NCBI GenBank assembly: GCA_049999765.1
Contig: JBNGIQ010009427.1
Span: forward strand, 1 to 22,271
Source: Phaeoceros laevis
Taxonomy: Eukaryota; Anthocerotophyta; Anthocerotopsida; Notothyladales
Reading direction: 5' to 3'
Length of the DNA stretch: 22,271 nt
Numbering within the stretch: position 1 is the stretch's first letter; every line of letters begins with the position of its first letter. Made by a program: the position numbers and the translations under genes. Below, in pieces: positions 9,860 through 19,311 of the stretch. Under the pieces are notes generated by a model. It did no database searches and had not been told where the DNA came from. It saw only the letters and a list, made by a program, of their open reading frames with translations.

Positions 9860-10882
9860 AAACCTAAAACCTCATTTCTGAAGGATACCGTAACGGTAGC
9901 CAGGGAGCTTCTGCGGCAGATCTGCAGGAAGGAGACTCTAGATATATGCTCACCGGTGACCCTCCTGCGACAGACAAAGCCAAGGAAAACTGCCCTGGTT
10001 CGAAGATGCTGGCCACCCTTTCCACCAGCTCTCGCAAGTCCGTGCCTGATCCTGGACAGTATCCCATCACCTCGACTTCAGCTTGCATAGCTGAATCCCG
10101 GTTCTGGAGTGATGTGGATTGTGGAGTAAGCTGCACCTTCAATCCCATTCATTGAGTAACCGCATGGGTCAAAGGCAAAATCACAAATTTCAGACCCAGG
10201 GAGAATCTGTGCTATTCCTGACGCCTCCGTCATCTCAGCTGCTGACCCATGAGCAGATTTGTAGAAGTGCCAGGCTGCTTCCCTGTTCAGCTGCGTCATG
10301 CACATCTCCAAGGTGTAAATGGGTTGCTCCTCCGAGTTGTTGTGACATTCCTCCATGTCAGTTTCTACAGGCTCGGCATGGTAATATACATGCCAATTGT
10401 GTGCTGATGACTCATCGCCCATGACAAAAGATTCCCCGCCAGAACCCAAGTCGAGATCCAAAAAATCGTTCAAGATATGCTACTTCTTCGCTGAAGCTGC
10501 TGTGGGGATATGGCTGGGCGGAAGGAAAATTGAATGTGCCCCGGGAGTACCTGCACCGCCTGACCTTGAGGTGGAGGTGAGAAGCAGACTCCAGAATTGA
10601 AGGGATGACTCGCAGCAGCTGTGTGGTCCCACAGGTCTTGATCACCATCCTTAGCGGGGAAATGAAGAGGCTGGACTCCGAGAGAACGTAGGAATCCAAG
10701 TGCTCGTTGCTTAGGTGAGAGACAATGGCGCATTCCGCATCCTTCAAGAACCTGTCAATGTCCTCACGAGCCAACATACGGAGCCCCTGGAAATTGGAAG
10801 TCCTAGCTCTAAGACTGAAATTCGGCACAAATTCTATCTTCATACGCTTCTCAAATCCCTCAAAGCCTGGCTGATCAATCAT
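9860..10882 (-). pseudogene. S-adenosylmethionine decarboxylase pseudogene
   Basis: The intact enzyme makes decarboxylated S-adenosylmethionine, the aminopropyl donor for spermidine and spermine. The relic starts MIDQPGFEGFEKR at 10882. It keeps the residues expected at the active site: E8 and E11, the self-cleavage site LSESSLF (E69/S70) that would create the pyruvoyl group, and the KTCGTT cysteine (C84). After LERFFG near 10455 the frame shifts by one base. The second frame holds [27 protein letters not shown] and [15 protein letters not shown]. Near 10078 another shift moves to EVEVMGY and LVERVASIF. Weak similarity (QKLPG) trails to about 9865. The enzyme is usually about 360 residues, so the whole gene is represented but broken at least twice. 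No coding-region intron is needed, as in plant relatives. A catalytically dead copy is the simplest reading. Confidence 0.85.
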
Positions 10883-10980
10883 TCCCTTGCACGTGTACCT
10901 GCTCGGTAATTCAGTGGTGGTCCAAAAAGCTAGCGTGTGATGTTCTCAGAAATTCCACAAGCTCCCAGCCTGCACCTCTG

Positions 10981-10990
10981 CCTTTTATAC
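10981..10990 (-). promoter_or_regulatory. TATA-like element upstream of the decarboxylase relic
   Basis: On the minus strand this reads gtataaaagg, about 100 bases before the relic's ATG. It could mean promoter sequence was duplicated with the gene, so the relic may not be a retrocopy. The conserved small upstream ORF typical of plant decarboxylase leaders is not visible in the short leader. Confidence 0.35.
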
Positions 10991-11056
10991 CAGCGCTAGG
11001 CAGCATGCATGCCTCCTCCATCCTCGGTCCTTAGAGCAATTGGCAGAGCATAGCAG

Positions 11057-11096
11057 CTCCCCGAAGCGGGAGGAATCTCCCCGAAGCAGGAGGAAT
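11057..11096. repeat. 20-bp tandem repeat, 2 copies
   Basis: ctccccgaagcgggaggaat at 57-76 is followed directly by a copy with one change (cagg for cggg). It sits upstream of the decarboxylase relic in a stretch without genes. Confidence 0.8.
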
Positions 11097-11099
11097 CTT

Positions 11100-11720
11100 C
11101 AGCCCAGCCACAGGCCATGACCACTCTAATCACACTGAAATCTGGAGACCTCTTGGCTGGTGTCCAGCTTGCACATCTTCCGTCTCAAATGTTAGTTCCA
11201 ATAGAGTACTACCAGAATCTAGAAGCGAGATTTATGAAGAGCTCAAACCTTGCTATTGGTATCCAGACTTTAACATGATTTCAGCTGCTGTGCAATAGAT
11301 TAAGATACATAATATTATGTATCATGCATGAGGAAGGCGTTTGTAAGCCCACAGGAGCCCACAAGAACTGCTGAATGCATTCATGACATATGTCTGCAAT
11401 GGGTGAAGAATCTGCTTGTAAAGTTACATAGGCCACTGGCTGTTGACTGTGTACATACTCGGAACACTTAGCAGATATTTTGCTTACGTTTGAAGTATTG
11501 GCAGCTTCACTTCTTGTCCTTGGACACGTGAGCACCTAGAAGGCCACGGAGGATCACATCTGGAAAAATGCCCCGTGTTCTTGTGCAGGCCAAGCTCTAA
11601 CGAGCTCTAGGCCGAGGCCCAAGGAGACTCCCTAGGCTGTGGCAACTAAATATGTGGACCATCACGTCCTCAAAGAAAGGTTATGCGTCAGATGGCTGTC
11701 ACAATGAGACGAGAGACCAA
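11100..11720. other. Intergenic region, no recognisable gene
   Basis: Only short overlapping open frames occur here and none has a recognisable motif. A pair of gagctcta-type words lies near 11600. Confidence 0.4.
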
Positions 11721-11728
11721 ATTGAAAA

Positions 11729-11737
11729 AAATATATC
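11729..11737 (+). promoter_or_regulatory. Possible TATA-like element for the 11829 gene
   Basis: aatatatcc follows an A-run about 95 bases before the first ATG. This is weak evidence, since AT-rich words are common in this stretch. Confidence 0.25.
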
Positions 11738-11828
11738 CAAGCCTCATGAGAAGTGACCAGGGCTAGGCATTGTAGATAAAGATTACATTCCAATATTGCC
11801 AACGAAACGAGTAGTGCGTGGGCAAGCA

Positions 11829-13078
11829 ATGGCCGAGGCGCAGAGGAACGGAAGAAAGCGGAGCATGGAAGACATATGCATGCCCGGCGGCAAAAAGAGG
11901 TGCCGAGTAGTGAAAAGCACTCCTCTAGGTCTTGGACCCCTGCCGGAGGAATTGGTGAGTAGCATCCTTGCACGGCTGCCAGTACGGGATCTGCGTAGAG
12001 CCTCAGCGGTTTGCAAAGCTTGGAACAGGGAAATAAGCAGCCCCCAATTTATGAGAGACTATAATGTTCGTCGGGTCACGGAGAAGGCGACGCTCCCAAT
12101 CTCGCCGTGGTGAGCGATTGTACAAGGCAACCTTCCGTGGCATTCAGCACCGAGCTGAAGCGTTGGGTAGGCATGCCCAGCCTCTTCTTCGAAGGCGAGA
12201 TGTGTGTTCTTGTGGCCCAGGCCAAGGGGCTCTATGTCCATGTGATTCTCCCCACGGCCAAAACCGACTCGGAGGAAGAATTTGGAAATCAGAAATCACA
12301 GCTGGTGGTGAGCAACCCGGCGACGGGGGCTATCAAATGGTTGCCGCGGATGCTCAGGCACACCAGCCATGGTTACGTGGCGGCCCCCTGCGTCCACCTG
12401 GAAATAGTGGAGGCGGGAGCAGCAGCCTATGGGTACAGGATCACCTGCATCCAAGTCGGTGCAGATGTGGATGGCAAAGAGCGATGCGTGGAGGTGTACG
12501 ATTCTAGGATTGGGTCTTGGAGTGTCTTGGAAGCCCCTTCTGTGACATCTTCTCTCGGCAATCCGGGCTGCCTGTCATTGGTTCCCAGCGTGGTGCACCA
12601 CGGAACTGTCTACTTTGTGGCAGTCAGCTCCTGGATGTGTCAGAGCGTAGTGTCCTTCAACTTGGAGGACAGGAAATGGAGGATGGTCTGGTGGTTTCGG
12701 AAGGGGATAGATGATACCTACCGGTCAATTCGTCTCGCCGTTTGTGATGATAAGCTCGTTTGCGTGTTGCTTAGAAACACGAAGGCGGCTTGCGGTGGCG
12801 TAATTTTTGTCCTGGATAGAGACACCAAGTTGCCGGTGCACCTTCCTGAAAGCCAACTTACTCATCAGAAGCTTCGTGGAGACCGGAGGCCTGTTGGCCC
12901 CATGCTTGGGCTAGGTCATCACTTGTACTCATTAGCTCTTGAAGACGGCATAATGGCAGCTTATGATTTTCGCAGTAAGGGGTGGGAGGAATGGCCTGTC
13001 TCTCCGGTTCCCTATCTTCTTGAGTCCACCGGTACTAAGCTGGTTGACATCCAATTGGGACTGCTACCTTCAGATTAA
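11829..13078 (+). CDS. F-box/propeller (kelch-like) protein with a frame break near 12110
   Basis: The first frame (11829-12113) encodes MAEAQRNGRK and a basic region. An N-terminal F-box follows at residues about 37-80 (LGPLPEELVSSILARLPVRD, then VCKAWNREISSPQF). It stops at TGA 12111-12113. The frame from 12107 to 13078 carries the expected continuation without a gap: VAFSTELKRWVGMPSLFFEG, then blade-like repeats with VEVYDSRIGSWSVLE, VVSFNLEDRKWRMV and YDFRSKGWEEWP. Together they give about 417 residues, a usual length for plant F-box/kelch proteins. F-box proteins bind SKP1 and recruit substrates to SCF ubiquitin ligases. The break equals one missing base. Three readings are open: a recent pseudogene, an assembly error, or a 71-base GT-AG intron at 12110-12180 that would restore frame but delete a blade-like segment. 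The long intact 3' frame argues the locus is, or recently was, functional. Confidence 0.65.
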
Positions 13079-13299
13079 CTGTACTAGATGTAGAGATTGT
13101 GAGCCAATGATGCTTAGAGACTGTGAAAATAGATATTGTCAGAGCCCCGACTTGGCTTTTAGCCAGGTCATGCTAAGAAATTCCTGACTGCTTGTCAATG
13201 TGACCTGGATAAATTTTGGGAGACTTTCCTTACATTAATGGGTCATTGAAATTAGTCATGTGATGAAAGAACACATACATCAGTCATCAACTCATTGTC

Positions 13300-14070
13300 T
13301 CCATCAATTCTGGAGCAGTTTCCTAGCAGTCATTGAGAATCTTAACAGGCACTCTCTGTCCAAATGACCTGCAAGCCCCAGAAGATCCATCATACATGTG
13401 TAGTGCTCTGATCCCATAATCTGTTTTCATGGCCTCAAAAGTACTTTCTTCCTTGTCCAACAGACCCACATGACTGCAAACTGTGAGCACACTAAGAAAA
13501 ACCGTACCATACCGCCTGGATGCATACCCTCTAGGATCATACTTTTAAGCAAGTTAAACACAACATCACTGTTCCCTTGACGGGTATATCCACCGATCAG
13601 TGCCCCCCATGCCTCAATGGTTTTTTCAGCCAAGGAATCAAACAAATCAAATATGCTACCACACTTAGCGTACATATGCATCAATGCAGCTCAAACAGCA
13701 TGCTCACCTTGCAATCCTGTATTCTGAATTTGTGCATGGAGCTGCTTGAAAATGCCTGTAGAAGGCACACAAATGTAACAGGATCTGGAAACATGATGCC
13801 TGCTTGCTGTAAAGATTACGCCGGGTTTCCTGACCCATAATGCCCTGCTGAGCATAAATAGCAAGCATCGCATTCTGGACATACCACAACATTTTTGTGT
13901 GGAAGTTTGTCAAACACCATACTCGTGAGCATCCTCTGGGCTATAGCACTTTACGTACATGTCAATCAGGCAGGTGCCTATGACAACATCAGCTTTCCCA
14001 GCGGTAGAGATGCTAGTTTCCCACATGCCTGAAGAAGGCATGCAAATGTGAAAGAATCCATGGCATCAAA
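13300..14070 (-). pseudogene. PPR gene relic with E-type C-terminal segment, minus strand
   Basis: Reading down the minus strand in shifting frames gives successive PPR modules. MDSFTFACLLQACGKLASL starts at 14061, followed by CLIDMYVKCYSPEDAH. VFDKLPHKN and NAMLAIYAQQG lie near 13900-13850. KQLHAQIQNTGLQ is at about 13745. MHMYAKCGSIFDLFDSL and WGALIGGYTRQGNSDVVFNL lie near 13680-13560, then MILEGMHP. After another shift come VFLSVLTVCSHVGLLDKEE and FEAMKTDYGIR. The final part, around 13390-13330, reads HYTCMMDLLGLAGHLDRE, typical of the E-type end of plant PPR proteins. At least four frame changes and several stops separate these parts, so it is a dead copy. It is on the opposite strand from the relic at 485-2260 and shares no long identity with it. 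Confidence 0.8.
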
Positions 14071-14218
14071 TTGATGAGCTAATTATGCATCGTTTTCAAA
14101 AAGCTAGCTAGCACCGTTCTTGAGCACAGCCAGAGTCGGCTAGCATGACCTTTCTACTACTATTACTAGCCAAAAAGACCAAGACTCCCAAATGAAAAGT
14201 TCTTGGAAGCGAATTCCT

Positions 14219-17101
14219 TCATTCAGCTCCAGCTGCAGGTTGGGGCTCCCTCCAGGTTGGAGCTGGCGAGGGAAGGAAGCCGTCTGTGCGGGGACAGATG
14301 GGGATGGCTGCGTACTGCATCCAACTGCGCTGGTGATCCTTCCGCTGCGCCATCATGAGCGGGCTCCTTGGCATCCAGTAAAACATCGAATTCACAGCGG
14401 CAGACTCATCGTTAAACTCCAGCGCCAGCAGCTGCCTGGCGCCCTCCACCGTCATGTACACTGTCCCGTCCAAGCAGAACCAGGCGGTCGGCATCACCAG
14501 CGGCGGCGCCGCGTCCTGCCCCCACCGCCCGACCAGCGCCCTGGTCTCCATCCCCGCCACCTCCCGCAGCTCGAACCGGCTGTCCTTGTCCCGCGCCACC
14601 TCCCACACCACCGGAGTGGTGTGCCCCGCGGGCGCGCCCCGGTCTTCCAGCACCAGGTGCCGGAATCCCAGCACCAGCAGCCGCCGGCGGTGGTCCACCA
14701 GCAGGTCGGGGCACGTGTAGTGCAGGCCCGCCTGCGCCGACCGCCGCCCGGGGCTGCCCTCCTCCCACAGGTCGACCCACCCCGCGCCTGTCTGGGACAT
14801 GTCGAGCCGCAGCAGCCCGTACTGGGGCGCCCTCACGTCGCACTGGTACAGCAGCTGGCACCTCACCCGCACGTGCAGCTTGCACGTGGTCACGTCCCGG
14901 ACGTGCTGCCTCCGCTGCTCCAGGAGGTACATGAACCCGTCCAAGATGGCCGCTCGCCCGTACCGCTCGCAGCCCCGGTACGGCAGGTCCCGCGCCATGG
15001 CCACGTCCTCCCACAGCCCGCTCCTGGAATCGAAGACGGTGGTGGAGTACTTGCCTTCTTGCACCTTCCGAGCCAACGCTGTGATCTTGAAATGGCACCT
15101 TTTGCCGCCGGGATCCACCTCCAGCGCTATCACGTGGAACCGCCTGTCGTTGTCTCCAGCACCCGCCAGGTGCGCGTCCTGGTACCTGGGAATTTCCACC
15201 CACCTGTTGAGCACGGGGTCGTTGACCCACAGCTGAGCCCACCGCGCCGAGTCCACCTCCTGGTAGCACACCAGGCCGTCCGCCTGGACAACCATCTTGC
15301 ATTCCTCGTTCGGCATCCACGTATCCAGATTGAACCATGCCGATTGCCGCCCACGACCGTACTCCTCTTCCCCCTCCATGAAATCAAGGCTATCCGGATC
15401 CTCTTCACTACCAGTGCCAACCTCATCTGTGTCACGTGCCGTTGAGCATTCTGCTCCTCCCTTGAGTAACTTAGCTGCTTTAAATTTTTCTCCTCCTTCC
15501 TTTGCCTTGGTTCGGGGCTTCTTGTGGTGTGCCACCTCCTGCTGGACCAAGTTTTTGTTATCCTCATGAGCCTTCCTCTTTGCTGCATCCGGAGACTCGC
15601 AATCTTTAGATTGGGATGTGTCATCTTCCGCAGTTTTTTCATCCCTGATTAGAACTGCGTCAACATGGGTATCATCATCTTCAAGCTCCTCTGAGTCATC
15701 GTCAGAGTAATGGAAGTCCTCCTGCACTACATCCTCCGGACACATGCCTACGGTACCATCTGAGTCGGTGCTGCTCGAATGCAATCCTGCAACAAAATAT
15801 GGATTCAATTGAACCGTGTCTACTATGGAAGCATAACGTGAGATATGACATACGCAAATTACTGGAATGAAAGAACATACCCTTATATGAGCCTCTTCTC
15901 CTAGGCCTTCCAACTCCCATTCCTTCACCGGCCACGTTGCCCAGACGGTTGTTGTAATAGGTGAGGCCGATATCGATACTAGGGTTTACAGAGTCCAACT
16001 CCTGCCATGGAGGCAACGACTCAGGGCGAGCTGCTTCCCTCCTAGTGGGCCTTCCATGCTCTAAATGATGAGCACAAGCGAAAGGTGGGGTAGGAGGGGG
16101 AGGGGGAGGGGGATGCTGCAAAACATGAATTCCAAGGATAGTACTTGGTTAGAATATGAACATCCTATCAAATTTCATTCAAACGTAGCTGAACATGAAT
16201 TCCGAGTATGCCTTCTCACCGGTAAAAGCTCAACCTCCATTGCACGCGGGACAAACGCCATAGGCATACGCGGGAACCACATGAGAGCGGGACGCTGAGC
16301 ATGCGCATTTGGAGCAGGCTTTCCCTCCATGGCCACTAAGGTCTCCACGATGAAGTGCTCCGTTGGAGCCAGCCCCTGGCGCTGCTCCCTGAGAAACCTT
16401 GAGGAAGTCGTCACGTTAAGGTGCCACGCCTTGCACACCAGCATGGAACTGTAAAAATCCCTCATCGGCAGCGCAGCTTGAACTAACTCCAGAAGCTCGG
16501 GGGTGAAAATCGGGGCATCCTCCATGTCATGGCCATCCATAGCTTGTTTCTTCTTCCTAGGCTTGATGATGTCACCATGGCTGGGATGGCCCGGCGCCCA
16601 CCGCCTAACGCGGTGGCCCTGTAGTTCCTGGGGAGTCATACCGGACCATCTCCCCACACCCTCATCTGCTGCCTCCGTGAACTCCTCAAGCTCCCTGTTG
16701 TGCAAAGGCAAGGACAGCGTGGCTGTGCTCTCGGGCTTCTCCAATTGAAACACATAACTTGGGTTAAACTCGAACCGAACGTTAACCCCGACCGGCAAGT
16801 CATCATGGGCACGGGCACCTATGAACTGACCGTGGTAGGTCATCCCCAGCCACCCTGCAAACCATACCCATCCGTCCCTGACCAGATACACCCTCTCGCA
16901 ATGTGTAAGGGAGTTATTAGGAAGGACGTCGGTGTCCGTGTCCCCATAGGCGGCATCAGCTCCAGCGGGCCTAGCACTTGAACCACCCCTTTCTAGGTCT
17001 TGCAAAAACTGATCGCGCTCCTTATCGGTTCTCAACGCCAGTAACCCCATTTGCGCTTTTATTTCCTTCATATCGTCCTCCAGGGATTGCTGGTGCACCA
17101 T
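14219..17101 (-). CDS. Acidic F-box-like protein with C-terminal propeller-like region (three exons)
   Basis: Proposed exons, in transcript order, are 17101-16220, 16115-15881 and 15786-14219. They encode 894 residues with GT-AG introns that keep frame. The start is the ATG at 17101 (context catcATGG). Residues 4-40 look like a coiled coil. About 68-176 matches the unnamed N-terminal domain of the paralogue at 5274-8081, ending in RRWAPGHPSHGD. Residues 198-240 are F-box-like (LLELVQAALPMRDFYSSMLV). Exon 2 starts with seven prolines and is basic near its end. Exon 3 begins with an acidic stretch (DDDSEELEDDD) and a lysine-rich patch (HHKKPRTKAK) that could be a nuclear signal. It continues with the propeller-like region (ADGLVCYQ, LWVNDPVLNRWVEIP, VIALEVDPGGKRC, WFCLDGTVYMTV) and the terminal PICPRTDGFLP. 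The 3' two thirds is very GC-rich. A role as SCF substrate receptor is inferred; the target is unknown. Confidence 0.8.
15787..15880 (-). other. Intron 2 of the 14219-17101 gene
   Basis: A 94-base phase-1 intron with donor aagg|gtatgt and acceptor ttttgttgcag|ga. An open frame runs through it without stops, so retention would give an altered protein. Splicing joins exon 2 to the acidic segment. Confidence 0.6.
16095..16112 (-). repeat. CCCCCT microsatellite encoding poly-Pro
   Basis: Three tandem units of ccccct on the minus strand encode most of the seven-proline run at the start of exon 2. The run is likely to vary in length between alleles. Confidence 0.7.
16116..16219 (-). other. Intron 1 of the 14219-17101 gene
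   Basis: A 104-base phase-0 intron with donor ttaccg|gtgaga and acceptor catgttttgcag|cat. Its position separates the N-terminal and F-box-like part from the proline-rich linker. The equivalent point in the paralogue also carries an intron, though in a different phase. Confidence 0.65.
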
Positions 17102-17312
17102 GATGGGAGATAGTTGTCAAAGAATTGGGGGCACAACAAGTTTATAGCTATTGACTTAGAAAGCTTGATCCGATGCATCAAATAGAGTCAGCGCAATTGA
17201 AGACCTAGTGTGATGTAAAGTCAGCGGACCAAGCTCACTAGTGCCGGTGAAGTACCTTGGCCTTAGTGATTGCCTAGCACCGCCGATGGAAGAGCAACCG
17301 GTTGAGAGTTGA

Positions 17313-17339
17313 AAGCTCTTCCGGCTAACGGAAGAGCTT
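17313..17339. repeat. Perfect inverted repeat, 11-bp stem and 5-base loop
   Basis: aagctcttccg at 313-323 and cggaagagctt at 329-339 are exact reverse complements around gctaa. It lies about 210 bases upstream of the start codon of the 14219-17101 gene. No T-run follows on either strand. Confidence 0.8.
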
Positions 17340-17415
17340 ACGGTAAATAGTACCTCTTCACCTGAACGATACAAGAAAATAAGTCAAGGTTATGCAGTCA
17401 ACATGTACTTATAGT

Positions 17416-17744
17416 TAGCTAGCCCTAGAAGTTGTATGCTATGTTGGGTTTGCCTATTTAATTTTAGCTCTCCCAATTGAAGTTCTATTTTAGGTTCAGC
17501 TAAATATGTTAATCGTTCAGTTTATGTAGCTCAATGGGCAACTTGAAAGTTGATATGTACACAACAATGCTTCTTTATCATAAGCTAGCTAGCCCTAGAA
17601 GTTGTAATGCTATGTTGGGTTTGCCTATTTAGTTTTAGCTCTCCCAATTGAAGTTCTATTTCAGGTTCAGCTAAATATGTTAATCGTTCGGTTTATGTAG
17701 CTCAATGGGCAACTATGTGTACAACAATGCTGCTTTCCCATAAG
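17416..17744. repeat. 170-bp tandem duplication, 2 copies
   Basis: The copies start at tagctagccctag (17416 and 17586). They stay nearly identical through gggtttgcctattta, agctctcccaattgaag and ttatgtagctcaatgggcaac. The second copy lacks about 11 bases after gggcaac and has a few substitutions. The high identity suggests a recent event. Confidence 0.9.
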
Positions 17745-18056
17745 TCAGGCCATTACATGAACTTGGAAAACTACTTATTTCACACATAATAAAGGATAAA
17801 AGGAAATCTAAAAAGTCAAACCTTGTAAGGTCAAGCATTAGATTTGATTGTCTAGATTAAACAGATCAAAAGTTTAAAAAATTACAAACCATTCATACAC
17901 TTTGAACACGAGCAAAAATACATAAGGATAGTGTTTTTACCAGTAAGGTAGGCCTGCCAGGGTTGCGAACTTGCGGTCGATAATAGATAATAGATAAAAG
18001 CAAGCAATTGTAGAGCTTGAGGCACGTCCGAGCGGATATTGATGACCGAGCTGAGG

Positions 18057-18272
18057 GAGCTCTCTTTACATAAACATTAGTGGCAATCTGCCCTAGATAG
18101 TGGATGTTGCTTACTAACCCTGCGAGCTTTCTTTTATAGACATTGGTGGCAATTTGCCCGAGATTTAGATGATCGAAAACTAGGTGTAATTTGCGGGCGA
18201 GCTTTCCTTAAATATAGATATTGGTGGCAATTTTTCCGAGATATAGTGATCGAAAACTTGGTGTAATTTGTT
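18057..18272. repeat. 67-75-bp tandem repeat, about 3 copies
   Basis: Units start near gagctctc 18057, gagctttc 18124 and gagctttc 18199. They share a core of ttggtggcaatttgcccgag and, in the last two, gatcgaaaac followed by ggtgtaattt. The first copy is the most diverged. Confidence 0.75.
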
Positions 18273-18984
18273 TCACATTACGGAACTGCTTGGCCAAGCT
18301 ACGAACAAATTAACAATTGTTGAAAATAGAAAATTTTGATTTTGAGAAGAAAAAAAAACATTTCTGGAACGGAGGAGGAGGCCAGGATTTGTGCGTGGTA
18401 AAGGAACCCAACTTTTTGTGTATTAATTGCCAGCAATAGCTAGTGTTGCCTCAACAAGATGACACCTGAAAGTTTTTGTTCGACATACTTCAAGGTTTTT
18501 GTTCAAAGGTTCTATGCCGCAGATCTGCCCTAGAGATGTTGGGATCTCGAACTCTTATCGATTTCATTTGCTTCGTACTCTCCATGGACTAGTTCGAAGA
18601 GCTCTGCAATAAAAAATTTCAATTTATTGAGCAACTTTTTGCTTACAATTACAAATTTTGAATGAAGATAACTTGAAATTTGAAATGATCATTAGACTTT
18701 ATGGGGAGAATGTCTTAATCACAAGCTATATGAATGTAGCAGACCTAAAATGATAAAATCAATCAACACAATATTTTTATTTATAATGTGTAGAGGAAGG
18801 TTTATGAGTGGAAATGTCTTACATATTTAGAGCCCTCGTGCCCTTTGAGGATGGATCATTATGAAAGTACAAAGTGAGAGTATATACTAGAATTGAACGG
18901 ACCTCTTGTTGGGATATATATCAATCTGCTTGTTATACTGCAAAATACCAATTTATGAAGAGAGAAATTTATGAAAAAAGAGAG

Positions 18985-18992
18985 CTCTAGAG
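18985..18992. repeat. Candidate target-site duplication, left copy
   Basis: ctctagag immediately precedes the left end of the hAT element and is identical to 21805-21812. Eight bases is the usual hAT duplication length. The word is palindromic, which makes the exact element boundary ambiguous. Confidence 0.6.
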
Positions 18993-19191
18993 CTTAGTTG
19001 CTGAAGCGTAGTTTACGGGAGCGGGAAAGTTACGTGTCTGACGTTAAAAACGGCTTCTTTCAAACCCCAAGCTTCGGAAGCGGCCTATTATACCGTATTT
19101 TGATTTTTCAAAATTTTAATTATTTTAAATACAAAATACGTTCAAAAATATAATTACCTTACTATCTTAGTACTTCCTACCTCATCTGATC

Positions 19192-19271
19192 AGTCATCAC
19201 ATATGTAGTCAAGACTGCATACTTATAGCATAGTCATCACATATATAGTCAAGACTGCATACTTATAGCAT
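19192..19271. repeat. 40-bp tandem repeat, 2 copies, inside the hAT element
   Basis: agtcatcacatatgtagtca at 19192 and its copy at 19232 each continue through agactgcatacttatagcat. A partial third piece (acatacttatagcata) follows. It lies between the transposase stop codon and the left terminal repeat. Confidence 0.85.
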
Positions 19272-19311
19272 AAACATACTTATAGCATAGACATACACTA
19301 TATGCATAGGA

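Larger units (their letters stand above)
17102..18992. other. AT-rich intergenic region with duplications, no gene seen
   Basis: This is the 5' flank of the 14219-17101 gene. It carries a perfect hairpin (17313-17339), a 170-bp tandem duplication and a 67-75-bp repeat array, listed separately. The minus-strand word tataaa at 17146-17141 lies only 40 bases from the ATG, so it would leave a very short leader. I see no coding similarity. Confidence 0.5.

Noticed and set aside
14412-15338. A 308-codon minus-strand open frame in another frame of the same exon
   Set aside because: It is Gly/Ala/Arg-rich low-complexity sequence with no domains; the competing frame has clear similarity to the paralogue.
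14192-15445. A 417-codon plus-strand open frame
   Set aside because: It lies antisense to GC-rich exon 3 of the minus-strand F-box-like gene. Its sequence is proline/histidine/arginine-rich without domains, as expected of an antisense shadow.
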